DNA of 64,000 nucleotides, from positions 34,288-98,287 of the forward strand of contig NZ_JAGGNW010000027.1 of NCBI RefSeq assembly GCF_018614875.1, read 5' to 3'. Below, in pieces: positions 35,615 through 44,669 of the stretch. The position numbers were made by a program, and so were the translations under genes. This DNA comes from Variovorax paradoxus (lineage in GTDB: Bacteria; Pseudomonadota; Gammaproteobacteria; Burkholderiales; Burkholderiaceae_C). The first letter of the stretch is position 1. Each line of letters begins with the position of its first letter. The notes beneath the pieces were generated by a model. That model made no database searches and was not told where the DNA came from. It saw only the letters and a program-made list of their open reading frames with translations.

Positions 35615-36251
35615 GGGATTTCCTCTCGAGATTCTTGGCGTACAGGCTTACCGGGAAGCACAGCACGAAGTAAAGCAGCGCCACACAGCTGAACACCACG
35701 AAGGGCTTGAAGGTGGCGTTCGAAATCATGCTGCCGGCCTTGGTGAGCTCGACGAAACCGATCACCGAAGCGAGCGCCGTGCCCTTGATCACCTGCACCA
35801 GAAACCCGACCGTCGGCGCAATCGCGATCTTCACGGCCTGCGGCAGGATCACATGGCGCATCTGCTCGGCGAAGCTCAGGGCCAGGCTGCCCGAAGCTTC
35901 CCACTGGCCCTTGGGAATGGAGGCCACGCAGCCGCGCCAGATTTCCGTGAGAAAGGCGCTGGTGTAGAGCGTGAGCGCCACGCTGGCCGCGGTCCACGCC
36001 GACACATCGATGCCGAACAGCGCGATGCCGAAGTACGCGAGGAACAGCTGCATCAGGAGCGGCGTGCCCTGGAACAGCTGCACATAGAAGCCGACGGCGC
36101 GGTTCATGACGCCGCCGCCGCGCAGGCGCAGGAACAACAGCAAGGCGCCGACCAGCCCGCCGCCGACGAAGGCGATGAGCGACAGCACGACGGTCCAGCG
36201 CAGCGCCATCAGCAGGTTGCGCAGGATGTCCCAGAGAGAAAAATCGACCAT
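35598..36251 (-). CDS. Polar amino acid ABC transporter permease 2 (HisM-like)
   Basis: 217 residues, five membrane helices. The EAA-type loop is WEASGSLALSFAEQMRHVILPQ, in the usual place in the second half. It pairs with the permease encoded immediately upstream (15-base gap). It overlaps the ATPase gene by 17 bases. Confidence 0.93.
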
Positions 36252-36266
36252 GAGTTTTCCCTGCTT

Positions 36267-36923
36267 TCAGCGGCCGAAGAAGAATCTCGGCCCGGCCCAG
36301 TTGAGCAGCCGCCGCAGCGCCACCGCCAGCGCCAGGTAGAGCAAGGTGGCGATGATGAAGGCCTCGAAGGCGCGGAAGTTGCGGCTCTGGATGAGGTTGG
36401 CCGCATAGCTCAGCTCCTCGGTGGAGATCTGTCCGCACACGGCCGAACCCAGCATCACGATGATGATCTGGCTCACCATCGCAGGCCACACCTTCTTGAG
36501 CGCCGGCGGCAGCACCACGCGGGTGAACACCTGCACCTTGTCGAGCGCCAGGCTCACGGCCGCTTCGATCTGCCCCTTGGGCGTGGCCTCGATGCCGGCG
36601 CGGATGATTTCGGTCGAGTAGGCCCCGAGGTTCATCACCATCGCGATGATCGATGCCGTCTCCGGCGTGAGCTTGACGCCCGCTGCGGGCAGGCCGAAGA
36701 AGATGAAGAACAGCTGGACGATGAACGGCGTGTTGCGGATCAGCTCCACATAGCTGCCGACCACCCAGCGAAGCCACACCGGTCCGTTGGCGCGCGCCCA
36801 GGCGCAGGCCACGCCCACGGCCATGCCGATCACGGTGGCAATGGCTGTCAGGCCGACCGTCCACGCAATGCCCTTGGCGAGCAGCCGCCAGTCGACGAGA
36901 ACTGCACCGAAGTCGAATTCCAT
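36267..36923 (-). CDS. Polar amino acid ABC transporter permease 1 (HisQ/GlnP-like)
   Basis: 218 residues, five membrane helices. The loop IEAAVSLALDKVQVFTRVVL contacts the ATPase, and the segment SYVELIRNTPFIVQLFFIFF is strongly characteristic of His/Glu/Gln-type permeases. It follows the binding-protein gene by 31 bases. Confidence 0.94.
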   Translation of the reverse strand: MEFDFGAVLVDWRLLAKGIAWTVGLTAIATVIGMAVGVACAWARANGPVWLRWVVGSYVELIRNTPFIVQLFFIFFGLPAAGVKLTPETASIIAMVMNLGAYSTEIIRAGIEATPKGQIEAAVSLALDKVQVFTRVVLPPALKKVWPAMVSQIIIVMLGSAVCGQISTEELSYAANLIQSRNFRAFEAFIIATLLYLALAVALRRLLNWAGPRFFFGR

Positions 36924-36954
36924 GGCCGCGCCTTTATTCGGGGTTCAGCGAGCT

Positions 36955-37755
36955 TCAGACCGGCAGGTCGCCGGCTGCCTTGCCGAGCCACTTCTTCGAC
37001 ATGGCGTCGAGCGTGCCGTCCTTCTTGGCGGCGGCAATGATCTCGTTGACCTTGGTCTTCAGTGCGGTTTCGCCCTTGGCGACGCCGACGAAGCAGGGGC
37101 TGTCTTTCAGCAGCAGCTTGAACTCGGCGCTCACCTTCGGATTCTTGGCGAGCATGTCGCCGGCCACGGCCGCGCTGGTTGCGATGGTTTGCGTCTGGCC
37201 GGCCACGAATGCGGCGATGGTCGCGTTGTTGTCCTCGAAGCGGCGGTAGTCGACGTTCGGCGGCGCCACCTTGTTCAGTTCCTGGTCTTCCATCGCGCCG
37301 CGCGTCACGGCAACGGTCTTGCCGGCCATGTCGGCAAAGCTGGTGAGCTTCATGCTCTTGGCCGCATACACGGCCTGGAAGAAGGGCGCATAGGCCGAGG
37401 AGAAATCGATCACCTTCTCGCGCTCGGCGTTCTTGCCGAGCGTGGAGATCACGAGGTCGGCCTTGCGGGTCTGCAGGTAGGGAATGCGGTTGGCGCTGGT
37501 GACGGGCACCAGCTCGACCTTGACCCCCAGCTTGGCGGCGATCAGCTCGGCCATCTCGATGTCGAGGCCCTGAGGCTTCATGTTCCTGTCGACCGAACCA
37601 TAGGGCGGATAGTCGGTCGGCACGGCGATCTTGATGGTCTTGGCCTTCAGTACGTTGTCGAGTGCGTTCTGGGCCTGGGCGGCGCCGGCCGCCGCCAGCA
37701 TGGCAACGGAGGCAAGCGCGAGCGCGAGGTGGCGTTTGGACGAAGAGAAGGTCAT
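36955..37755 (-). CDS. Polar amino acid ABC transporter, periplasmic binding protein
   Basis: 266 residues from ATG 37755. Signal peptide to about GAAQAQN; the mature protein has the SBP_bac_3 fold (IKIAVPTDYPPYGSVD..QGLDIEMAELIAAKLG..DLVISTLGKNAEREKVIDFS). That conserved region usually contacts the ligand's amino and carboxyl groups. The start overlaps the stop of the GntR gene by 4 bases, so the whole operon is read from the regulator's promoter. Ligand class: amino acid; exact identity unknown. Confidence 0.93.
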   Translation of the reverse strand: MTFSSSKRHLALALASVAMLAAAGAAQAQNALDNVLKAKTIKIAVPTDYPPYGSVDRNMKPQGLDIEMAELIAAKLGVKVELVPVTSANRIPYLQTRKADLVISTLGKNAEREKVIDFSSAYAPFFQAVYAAKSMKLTSFADMAGKTVAVTRGAMEDQELNKVAPPNVDYRRFEDNNATIAAFVAGQTQTIATSAAVAGDMLAKNPKVSAEFKLLLKDSPCFVGVAKGETALKTKVNEIIAAAKKDGTLDAMSKKWLGKAAGDLPV

Positions 37756-38525
37756 AGCAGGGCTCCTAGGTAAGTCGATGAATCGGTGTCGTCGGCGGAA
37801 GGCGCGGCCGCCTTGCGCCGCTTCGGCCTGGCCGTGGTGGTGTTCTGTTGCAGCGGCGCCAGCGCATCGCGCAGCTGCGCGAGCGGATCGGTGGGCGCCT
37901 GCACGCGCAGCGCCGACTGCACCGTGCCGATGTGCGCGGCCATCAGCGCTTCGGCGGCGGGGTGGTCGCCCCGTTCGAGTGCGGCGACGATCTGCACGTG
38001 GTCCTCGCAGGACTGCACGGCGTCGTGCGAGGACTGATAGAGCATGGCGATCAGCGTGGTGCGCGCCGTGAAGTCGCGCAGCGTGTCGGCCAGCAGCGTG
38101 TTGCCCAGGCATTCGGCCAGGCACACGTGGAAGTCGCCGAGCAGGAAGCTGCGATTGCCGACGTCGCTCTCTTTCAGAGCCGCCTTTTCACGCTGGAGGT
38201 GCGCCTTCAGCTGGCGCAGCGCGGCCTTGTCGATCTTGCCGGTGCTGCCTGCACTCCGGATGAGGCCCAGTTCGATGACGCGGCGGGCCTCGAAGGCTTC
38301 GCGCGCCTCGTCCTGCGAGGGTTCAATGACAAACCAGCCGCGCCGTGCGCTCACGGTGACGATGCCGCGCGCCGCCAGCCGGGTGAGGGCTTCCCGCACG
38401 ATGGTGCGGCTGCAGTCGAACAGCATGGCCAGCTGTTGCTCGCCCAGGCGCGCACCCGGCGCGAGCTTCTGCGCCATCACCGCTTCGACGATGCGTGCAC
38501 TGATTTCGGATGCGGATGTAGACAT
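37752..38525 (-). CDS. GntR-family regulator (FCD domain) of the amino acid transporter
   Basis: 257 residues from ATG 38525; a TTG further upstream is less likely because it lies inside an inverted repeat. N-terminal winged helix (QQLAMLFDCSRTIVREAL) and a C-terminal all-helical FCD domain (FLLGDFHVCLAECLGNTLL). No Shine-Dalgarno is visible before the ATG. First gene of the transporter operon, which makes autoregulation likely. The C-terminus has a basic stretch (TARPKRRKAAA) and a disordered tail. Confidence 0.9.
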   Translation of the reverse strand: MSTSASEISARIVEAVMAQKLAPGARLGEQQLAMLFDCSRTIVREALTRLAARGIVTVSARRGWFVIEPSQDEAREAFEARRVIELGLIRSAGSTGKIDKAALRQLKAHLQREKAALKESDVGNRSFLLGDFHVCLAECLGNTLLADTLRDFTARTTLIAMLYQSSHDAVQSCEDHVQIVAALERGDHPAAEALMAAHIGTVQSALRVQAPTDPLAQLRDALAPLQQNTTTARPKRRKAAAPSADDTDSSTYLGALL

Positions 38526-38527
38526 TG

Positions 38528-38568
38528 GCTTGCATATCAGCAGCTTCCGTGCCAACTGGTATGCAAGC
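38528..38568. promoter_or_regulatory. Spaced inverted repeat upstream of the GntR start
   Basis: Arms GCTTGCATATCAG (38528-38540) and CTGGTATGCAAGC (38556-38568), 12 of 13 bases complementary, 15 bases apart. The near arm abuts the ATG at 38525. A probable two-part operator of the GntR protein. Confidence 0.65.
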
Positions 38569-38625
38569 TATGTGCACCGAAATGGATCGCCGGCGGGCGC
38601 CGGCGCCCGAAAAACGGGCGTCCGG

Positions 38626-39603
38626 TCAGTCCATCCGCGCGCCGGAAGCCTTGACGGCCTTTTCCCAGCGCGGCGTTTCGGTGGCCAGGAAGCGCGCGAA
38701 GTCCTCGCTGCCCAGGTAGGCCGGGTCCGCGCCCTGGCTCACCATGCGCTCGCGCACCTCGGGGCTGGTCAGCACCTGCCTGAACGCGTCGCTGAGTTTG
38801 GCGACCACCTCCTTGGGCGTTTCCTTCGGCGCGAAGAAGCCGTAGAAGCCCACCACCTCGAAGCCCTTGATGCCCGACTCGATGACCGTCGGCACGTCGG
38901 GCAGGGCGGGGTTGCGCTCGCGGCTGGTCACGGCCAGCGCGCGCACCTTGCCCTGCTTGTGGTAGTTGGCCGCCTGCGGAATCGATTCGGCCATGAACTG
39001 CACCTGCCCGCCCATCAGGTCGGTAAAGGCCGGGGCGCTGCCGCGGTAGGGGATGTGCACCATGAAGATGCCGGTGGCGGTCTTGAACATCTCGGGCACC
39101 AGGTGGCTGATGCCGCCGTTGCCGGCCGAGCCGTAGTTGACCTGGCCGGGCCGCGCCTTGGCATAGTCGACGAACTGCTTCAGGTTCTGCACCGGCAGCT
39201 TGGGCGTGACCAGCAGGGCCAGCGGCTGCATGGCGGTGCGCGCGATGGGCACGAAGTCGCGCTGCGTGTTGTAGGGCAGCTTGCTGTAGAGCGCGCCGTT
39301 GATCACGGCCACGCCGGTGTTGGCCAGCATCAGCGTGTAGCCGTCGGCCGGGCTCTTGGCGACCGCGTCGGCGCCCACCGAACCGCCCGCGCCGGGCTTG
39401 TAGTCGACGATCAGCGGCTGGCCGAGCACCGCCTGCAGCCTGTCGGTCAGAAGACGCGCATGCTGGTCGAGCGGACCGCCGGCCGGGAAGCCGATGACGA
39501 CCTTGATCGGCTTGTCGGGGTAGGCGGCATGGGCGGCGGCGCCGATGCCGAACGACGCGATTGAAAGAGCCGCCAGGAGGGCAGCGCGGGCCGGATGGGC
39601 CAT
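38626..39603 (-). CDS. Bug-family tripartite tricarboxylate (TTT) solute-binding protein
   Basis: 325 residues. Signal peptide ends near GAAAHAAYP; the mature start YPDKPIKVVIGFPAGGPLDQ and the GSAGNGGISHL segment are standard for Bug proteins, which are greatly expanded in Burkholderiales and bind carboxylates by a Venus flytrap. No tctA/tctB membrane genes are nearby, which is common for Bug orphans. Translation may be limited by a hairpin that covers its ribosome binding site. Confidence 0.94.
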   Translation of the reverse strand: MAHPARAALLAALSIASFGIGAAAHAAYPDKPIKVVIGFPAGGPLDQHARLLTDRLQAVLGQPLIVDYKPGAGGSVGADAVAKSPADGYTLMLANTGVAVINGALYSKLPYNTQRDFVPIARTAMQPLALLVTPKLPVQNLKQFVDYAKARPGQVNYGSAGNGGISHLVPEMFKTATGIFMVHIPYRGSAPAFTDLMGGQVQFMAESIPQAANYHKQGKVRALAVTSRERNPALPDVPTVIESGIKGFEVVGFYGFFAPKETPKEVVAKLSDAFRQVLTSPEVRERMVSQGADPAYLGSEDFARFLATETPRWEKAVKASGARMD

Positions 39604-39604
39604 G

Positions 39605-39636
39605 GATCGTCTCCTCTTTTTTAAGTGGAGACGATC
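39605..39636 (-). promoter_or_regulatory. Hairpin sequestering the ribosome binding site of the Bug gene
   Basis: Perfect 10-base arms, GATCGTCTCC and GGAGACGATC on the mRNA, with a 12-base A-rich loop. The 3' arm contains the GGAG Shine-Dalgarno and ends one base before ATG 39603. Confidence 0.7.
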
Positions 39637-39648
39637 ATAAGCAGCGGT

Positions 39649-40089
39649 TCAGCCGGCGAGCGTGGCCTTCAGCGTGATTTCCGGCACGCTGGCCAGGGCC
39701 TTCGACAGCGGGCAGCCGGCCTTGGCGGCGGCCGCGATCTGCTGGAACTTCGCTTCTTCGAGCTTTGGCACGGCGGCATCGAGCTCGAGCGCGATGCGGT
39801 CGATCTTGAAGCCCTCGCCGTCCTTGGCCAGCCGCACCGCGGCCTTGGTGTCGATCTTCGTGGCCGTGAAGCCTTCTTTCTCGAGCGCGAAGGCAAAAGC
39901 CATCGTGAAGCAGGCCGCATGGGCCGCACCGACGATTTCCTCGGGGTTGGTGCCGCGCTTGTCGTCCTCGAAGCGGCTTGCGAAGCCGTAGGGATAGTCC
40001 TTGAGGGCGCCGGTCTCGGTGCTGACCTGGCCTTTGCCGGTCTTGCCGGCGCCTTCCCAGTGAACGCTTGCGTGCTTGTCTGCGGGCAT
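39649..40089 (-). CDS. osmC: OsmC-family peroxiredoxin
   Basis: 146 residues. The two reactive cysteines of the family are C60 (AAHAACFTMAF) and C126 (AAKAGCPLSKAL). OsmC reduces organic hydroperoxides in the cytosol using lipoylated proteins or thiols. The N-terminal VHWEGAGKTGKGQVS and the KRGTNPEEIVGAAHAAC region place it in OsmC rather than Ohr. Its own Shine-Dalgarno (GGAGAG) is present. Likely monocistronic. Confidence 0.93.
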   Translation of the reverse strand: MPADKHASVHWEGAGKTGKGQVSTETGALKDYPYGFASRFEDDKRGTNPEEIVGAAHAACFTMAFAFALEKEGFTATKIDTKAAVRLAKDGEGFKIDRIALELDAAVPKLEEAKFQQIAAAAKAGCPLSKALASVPEITLKATLAG

Positions 40090-40313
40090 GAAAACTCTCC
40101 TTCATTCAGATGACGGTTGGGGGAGACGCAGGTATCGCGCGGAACGCCGGGCTTGTCTGTAGTCGCAGGGCGCATGCGATGAAGATCGCGCAATTGCGGG
40201 CAAGGCGTCGCCAAGGTGACGCTCCCGGGGGCTTCCCCGATGGGAGCGGCGCACGGCTCGGCTTAGGCTGCGGCCTGTCTTCCTTCTCCCTCCCCCTCCC
40301 GCCTGCCTTGACC

Positions 40314-42005
40314 ATGCAACCACGCCCGCACTACAAGTTCTGGCCCAAGCGCCTCCCGCATTCGATCACCGTTCCCGTCACCTCGCTGTGGCACAACCTC
40401 TCGACTTCGGCGGCGCGCTATCCGGGCAAGGCCGCGCTGGTCTTCTTCGGACGGGTGCTGAGCTATCGCGAGTTCGCGGAGCAGGTCGAGCGCCTGGCCG
40501 GCATGCTGCATGCGCTGGGTGTGAAACGCGGCGACCGCGTGCTGCTGAACATGCAGAACTGCCCGCAGCTGGTGATCGCGCATTTCGCGATCCTGCGCGC
40601 CAATGCGGTGGTGGTGCCCGTCAATCCGATGAACCGGGCCGAGGAGCTCAAGCACTACATCGTCGACCCGGACGCCAAGGTGGCCATCACCACCGGCGAC
40701 CTGGCCGGCGAGCTCGCCAAGGCCAGCAATGCGCTGCCGCCCGAACAGCAGCTGGCCCACATGATCGTGACCCAGTTCACCGACGCCTTCGACGCCGATG
40801 CGAGCGGCGACGACGCGCCGGCGCCGGTCTGGAAAGACTGGCTCGCCACGTGCCATCCGCTGCCCGAGCTGGCCGGCGGCAAGGCCATGGCCTGGACCGA
40901 CGCGCTCGCGGCCGGGCATGCGGCGCCCGAGCACGTGGTGGGCGCCAACGACATGGCGCTGCTGCCCTACACCAGCGGCACCACCGGCCTGCCCAAGGGC
41001 TGCGTGCACCACCATTCGAGCCTCATGCACAACGCGGTGGCCGGCCAGCTCTGGGGCCAGGCCACGTCGGAAGCGGTGGTGCTGGCCGTGGTGCCCATGT
41101 TCCACATCACGGGCGTGGTGAGCATGATGCACACCTCCATCCTCGCGGCGGGCACGCTGGTCATCATGCCGCGCTGGGACCGCGACGTGGCGGGCCGGCT
41201 CATCTCGCGCTGGAAGGTCACGAGCTGGACCAGCATCCCCACCATGGTGATCGACCTCATGGCCAGCCCGAATTTCGCAAACTACGACCTGTCGAGCCTC
41301 ACGCACATCGGCGGCGGCGGCGCCGCGATGCCGCAGGCCGTGGCGCAGCGCCTCTTCGAGCAATACGGCCTCAAGTACCAGGAAGGCTACGGCCTCACCG
41401 AGACCGCCGCGCCCTCGCACACCAATCCGTCGGAGAACCCCAAGCAGCAGTGCCTGGGCATTCCGTTCATGAGCACCGACGCGCGCGTGGTCGACCCCGA
41501 CACCCTGGCCGAAATGCCCATCGGCGAATCGGGCGAGATCATCATCCACGGCCCCGAGGTGTTCCAGGGCTACTGGAAGCGCCCCGACGCCACCCGCGCG
41601 GCCTTCGTCGAGTTCGAGGGCAAGCGCTTCTTCCGCTCGGGCGACATGGGCCGCATGGACGAGGATGGCTACTTCTTCATGACCGACCGCCTCAAGCGCA
41701 TGATCAACGCGAGCGGCTTCAAGGTGTGGCCCGCCGAGGTCGAGCTGCTGATGTTCCGCCATCCCGCGATCCAGGAGGCCTGCGTCATTTCCACCAAGGA
41801 CGACTACCGCGGCGAGTCGGTCAAGGCCGTGGTGGTGCTGCGCGCCACCCACAAGGACACCACCGAGCAGCAGATCATCGACTGGTGCCGCGAGAACATG
41901 GCGGTCTACAAGATTCCGCGCAAGGTGCAGTTCGTCGACGCGTTGCCCAAGAGCGGCAGCGGCAAGGTGATGTGGCGGCTGCTGCACGAAGACGAAAACA
42001 AATGA
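40314..42005 (+). CDS. Acyl-CoA synthetase (AMP-forming), FadD/AlkK-like
   Basis: 563 residues from ATG 40314. ATP/AMP motif LLPYTSGTTGLPKGCVHHH, then GYGLTETAAPSH, and C-terminal RMINASGFKVWPAEVE with the catalytic Lys near the end (SGSGKVMWR). It activates a medium- or long-chain fatty acid to its CoA ester through an acyl-adenylate. About 220 bases upstream hold no other gene. Chain length cannot be told from sequence. Confidence 0.93.
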   Translation: MQPRPHYKFWPKRLPHSITVPVTSLWHNLSTSAARYPGKAALVFFGRVLSYREFAEQVERLAGMLHALGVKRGDRVLLNMQNCPQLVIAHFAILRANAVVVPVNPMNRAEELKHYIVDPDAKVAITTGDLAGELAKASNALPPEQQLAHMIVTQFTDAFDADASGDDAPAPVWKDWLATCHPLPELAGGKAMAWTDALAAGHAAPEHVVGANDMALLPYTSGTTGLPKGCVHHHSSLMHNAVAGQLWGQATSEAVVLAVVPMFHITGVVSMMHTSILAAGTLVIMPRWDRDVAGRLISRWKVTSWTSIPTMVIDLMASPNFANYDLSSLTHIGGGGAAMPQAVAQRLFEQYGLKYQEGYGLTETAAPSHTNPSENPKQQCLGIPFMSTDARVVDPDTLAEMPIGESGEIIIHGPEVFQGYWKRPDATRAAFVEFEGKRFFRSGDMGRMDEDGYFFMTDRLKRMINASGFKVWPAEVELLMFRHPAIQEACVISTKDDYRGESVKAVVVLRATHKDTTEQQIIDWCRENMAVYKIPRKVQFVDALPKSGSGKVMWRLLHEDENK

Positions 42006-42080
42006 TTCAGCCGGATGGGGCGGGCACTTCGCGTCGAGAATCGACGCTCTCTGCAACGTGTCCGTTCCACGCCTGCCTGC

Positions 42081-42599
42081 ATGCGCTTTCGTCCGATTCT
42101 TTTCATCGCCTTTGTCTCTCTTCCGCTGCTTGCCCACGCCGAGCCCCGCAGTTGCCTGGTCGTCGGCATCAGCGACGGCGACACGCTCACGGCGCGCTGC
42201 GGGCACGTTGGTTCCTATGAGCAGATCAAGGTGCGCATCGCCGCGATCGATGCGCCCGAGAGGGCCCAGCCCCATGGCCAGCGCAGCCGCCAGGCGCTGA
42301 GCCGGCTCTGCTATGCCGAAAAGGCACTCATCACCGAGCGCGACACCGACCGCTATGGCCGCACCGTGGCCGATGTGAGCTGCAACGGCGAGGACGCGGG
42401 CACCCGGATGGTGGCCGAAGGCTGGGCGTGGGTGTACGACTTCAACGGCATCGCCACGCGGCGCGGAGGCGGGCTCTTCAAGCTGCAGAAGGCCGCGCGT
42501 GCGCAAGGCCTGGGGTTGTGGGCTGACTCGAACCCGACGCCGCCCTGGGACTGGCGGCGGGAGCGGCGCGAGCCCCACTGGAGTGACGCCTTCTTCTGA
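42081..42599 (+). CDS. Secreted thermonuclease-like endonuclease (SNase domain)
   Basis: 172 residues from ATG 42081. Signal peptide ends near LLAHAEP. The SNase OB-fold follows: VVGISDGDTLTARC, VRIAAIDAPERAQPHGQRSR and DRYGRTVADV contain the calcium and catalytic acid/Arg residues. It degrades DNA and RNA outside the cytoplasm. The phoX gene starts 78 bases downstream on the same strand, a setting that suggests extracellular nucleic acid as a phosphate source. Confidence 0.9.
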   Translation: MRFRPILFIAFVSLPLLAHAEPRSCLVVGISDGDTLTARCGHVGSYEQIKVRIAAIDAPERAQPHGQRSRQALSRLCYAEKALITERDTDRYGRTVADVSCNGEDAGTRMVAEGWAWVYDFNGIATRRGGGLFKLQKAARAQGLGLWADSNPTPPWDWRRERREPHWSDAFF

Positions 42600-42677
42600 G
42601 CCTGGGGGCCGCTGTCATGGCGGATTCATCCGGATGCGAGAGCATCGCGGGTTCTCGCAACCCAAGACGACAAGAAG

Positions 42678-44603
42678 ATGGCCAAAGATTTCGAGCAGAT
42701 GGAGGACTCCAACCCCTCCGCCAACCCCACGATCCACCAGGTGTCCGACCCGGCGCGCCGGGTGTTCGTGCGCGGCGGCCTGGCGGCGGCCGTGGCGGGC
42801 CTTTTCGGTCCGCTGGCGGCCGGCACGCTGGCCGGTTGCGCCACCGCCAGCGGTTCGGTGAGCGCGCTGGGCCGGGCCATCGGCTTCAAGAGCGTGCCCA
42901 TGGCCGCCGTCGACCGCATCGTCGTGCCCGAGGGCTACAGCGCGCAGGTGCTCTACCGCTGGGGCGACGCCACCGGCATCGCGGGCCGCATGCCCGCCTT
43001 CAAGGCCGATGGCTCCAACACCGCCGACGAACAGGCCCTGCAGGCCGGCATGCACCATGACGGCATGGCCTTCTTTCCGCTCGACGGATCGAAGCGCGGC
43101 CTGCTGGTGCTGAACCACGAATATGTCGACGACGGCCTGCTGCACCCGGACGGCATGAAGACCTGGACGGCCGAGAAGGTGCGCAAGTCGATGCACGCGC
43201 ATGGCGTCTCGGTGATCGAGCTGCAGCGCGACGGCGCGCAATGGTCGCAGGTGCTGCCTTCGCGTTTCGCGCGCCGCATCACCGCGCTCACGCCGATGAC
43301 GCTGACCGGCCCCGCCGCCGGCCACCCCCTGCTGCGCACCGCGGCCGACCCGGCCGGCACGCAGGTGCTTGGCACCTTCAACAACTGCGCCAACGGCCAG
43401 ACGCCGTGGGGTACCTACCTGACCTGCGAGGAAAACTTCGCCGATTACTTCGAAGGCACCGACACGCCCGACGCGCACCAGAAGCGCTGGGGCATCAAGA
43501 AGGGCAACGGGGCCAAGTACCGCTGGCACGAGCACGAAGCGCGCTTCGACGTGGGCAGGCACCCGAACGAATCGAACCGCTACGGCTGGGTGGTCGAGAT
43601 CGATCCGCAGGACCCGGCCTCGACGCCGCGCAAGCGCACCGCGCTCGGCCGCGCCGCGCACGAAGGCGCCGCCACCGCGCTCACCAACGACGGCCGCGCA
43701 GTCATCTACATGGGCGAGGACTCGCGCTTCGAATACATCTACAAGTTCGTGAGCCGCGACAAGGTGCAGCCCGGCGGCGCGGCTCCCAACCGCGAGCTGC
43801 TCGACCACGGCACGCTCTATGTCGGCCGCTTCGACGTGGATGGCACCGGCGAGTGGCTGCCGCTGGTGCAGGGCAGCAACGGCCTGGTCGCCGAAAAGGG
43901 CTTCGCGAACCAGGGCGACGTGCTCGTCAAGGCGCGCCAGGCCAGCGACCTGCTGGGCGCCACCAGGATGGACCGCCCCGAATGGACCACCGTCGATCCG
44001 CTGACGAAGGAGGTGTACTGCACGCTCACCAACAACAGCAACCGCGGCGCGCCGGGCCAGCCCTTCATGGACGCGGCCAATCCGCGCTCCAACAACACCA
44101 TGGGCCAGATCATCCGCTGGAAGGAAAGCGGCGACCTCGACGCGATGAAGTTCGCATGGAACCATCTCGTGCTCGCGGGCGATCCGAAGCAGCCGCGCTA
44201 CGAGGCGCAGGGCAACATCAAGGGCGACACTTTCGGCAGCCCCGACGGCCTGATGGTCGATGCGCGCGGCGTGCTGTGGATCGAGACCGACGTCTCGACC
44301 TCCACGCTCGGCAAGGGCGAATACGCCAACCTGCCGAACAACCAGATGCTGGCCTGCGACCCGACGAAGGGCGACATCCGCCGCTTTCTGCTCGGGCCGG
44401 CCGGCTGCGAGATCACGGGCCTCACGGCCACGCCCGATCTGCGCACGCTCTTCATCAACATCCAGCATCCGGGTGAGCCGGCCAACGAGCGCAGCGACCC
44501 GGAACGTCCGCTCGCCGTGTCGAAGTGGCCGGATGGCGCCGGGCGCCCGCGCTCGGCGACGGTCGCCATCACGAAGAACGATGGCGGCGTGATCGGGACC
44601 TGA
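42678..44603 (+). CDS. phoX: PhoX-family alkaline phosphatase
   Basis: 641 residues. The twin arginine at R27-R28 (ARRVFVRGG) followed by a hydrophobic run and AGC marks Tat export, possibly with lipidation. PhoX/DUF839 features: TPWGTYLTCEENFADYF (calcium/iron ligand Glu residues), LGRAAHEGAAT, YMGEDSRFEYIYKF and FGSPDGLMVD. PhoX is a monomeric phosphomonoesterase that binds Fe3+ and Ca2+. A degenerate Pho-box half (CTGTCAT) is at 42612, too weak to assert. Confidence 0.93.
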   Translation: MAKDFEQMEDSNPSANPTIHQVSDPARRVFVRGGLAAAVAGLFGPLAAGTLAGCATASGSVSALGRAIGFKSVPMAAVDRIVVPEGYSAQVLYRWGDATGIAGRMPAFKADGSNTADEQALQAGMHHDGMAFFPLDGSKRGLLVLNHEYVDDGLLHPDGMKTWTAEKVRKSMHAHGVSVIELQRDGAQWSQVLPSRFARRITALTPMTLTGPAAGHPLLRTAADPAGTQVLGTFNNCANGQTPWGTYLTCEENFADYFEGTDTPDAHQKRWGIKKGNGAKYRWHEHEARFDVGRHPNESNRYGWVVEIDPQDPASTPRKRTALGRAAHEGAATALTNDGRAVIYMGEDSRFEYIYKFVSRDKVQPGGAAPNRELLDHGTLYVGRFDVDGTGEWLPLVQGSNGLVAEKGFANQGDVLVKARQASDLLGATRMDRPEWTTVDPLTKEVYCTLTNNSNRGAPGQPFMDAANPRSNNTMGQIIRWKESGDLDAMKFAWNHLVLAGDPKQPRYEAQGNIKGDTFGSPDGLMVDARGVLWIETDVSTSTLGKGEYANLPNNQMLACDPTKGDIRRFLLGPAGCEITGLTATPDLRTLFINIQHPGEPANERSDPERPLAVSKWPDGAGRPRSATVAITKNDGGVIGT

Positions 44604-44631
44604 GCCCGCGCGGCCACCGCCAGTCCGCGAG

Positions 44632-44664
44632 ACACCGCGGAACCGGCTTTGCCGGGCCGCCGGT
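44632..44664 (-). repeat. Dispersed intergenic repeat, family 1, partial copy C
   Basis: 33 bases matching the start of copies at 8639 and 16600, ending next to the ndh stop at 44670. It lies between convergent phoX and ndh, and the rest of the element is missing. Confidence 0.75.
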
Positions 44665-44669
44665 CGCAA

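Noticed and set aside
42612..42629. Pho box upstream of phoX
   Set aside because: One good half-site (CTGTCAT) and one half with only four of seven matches; no third repeat, so the evidence is too weak to annotate.
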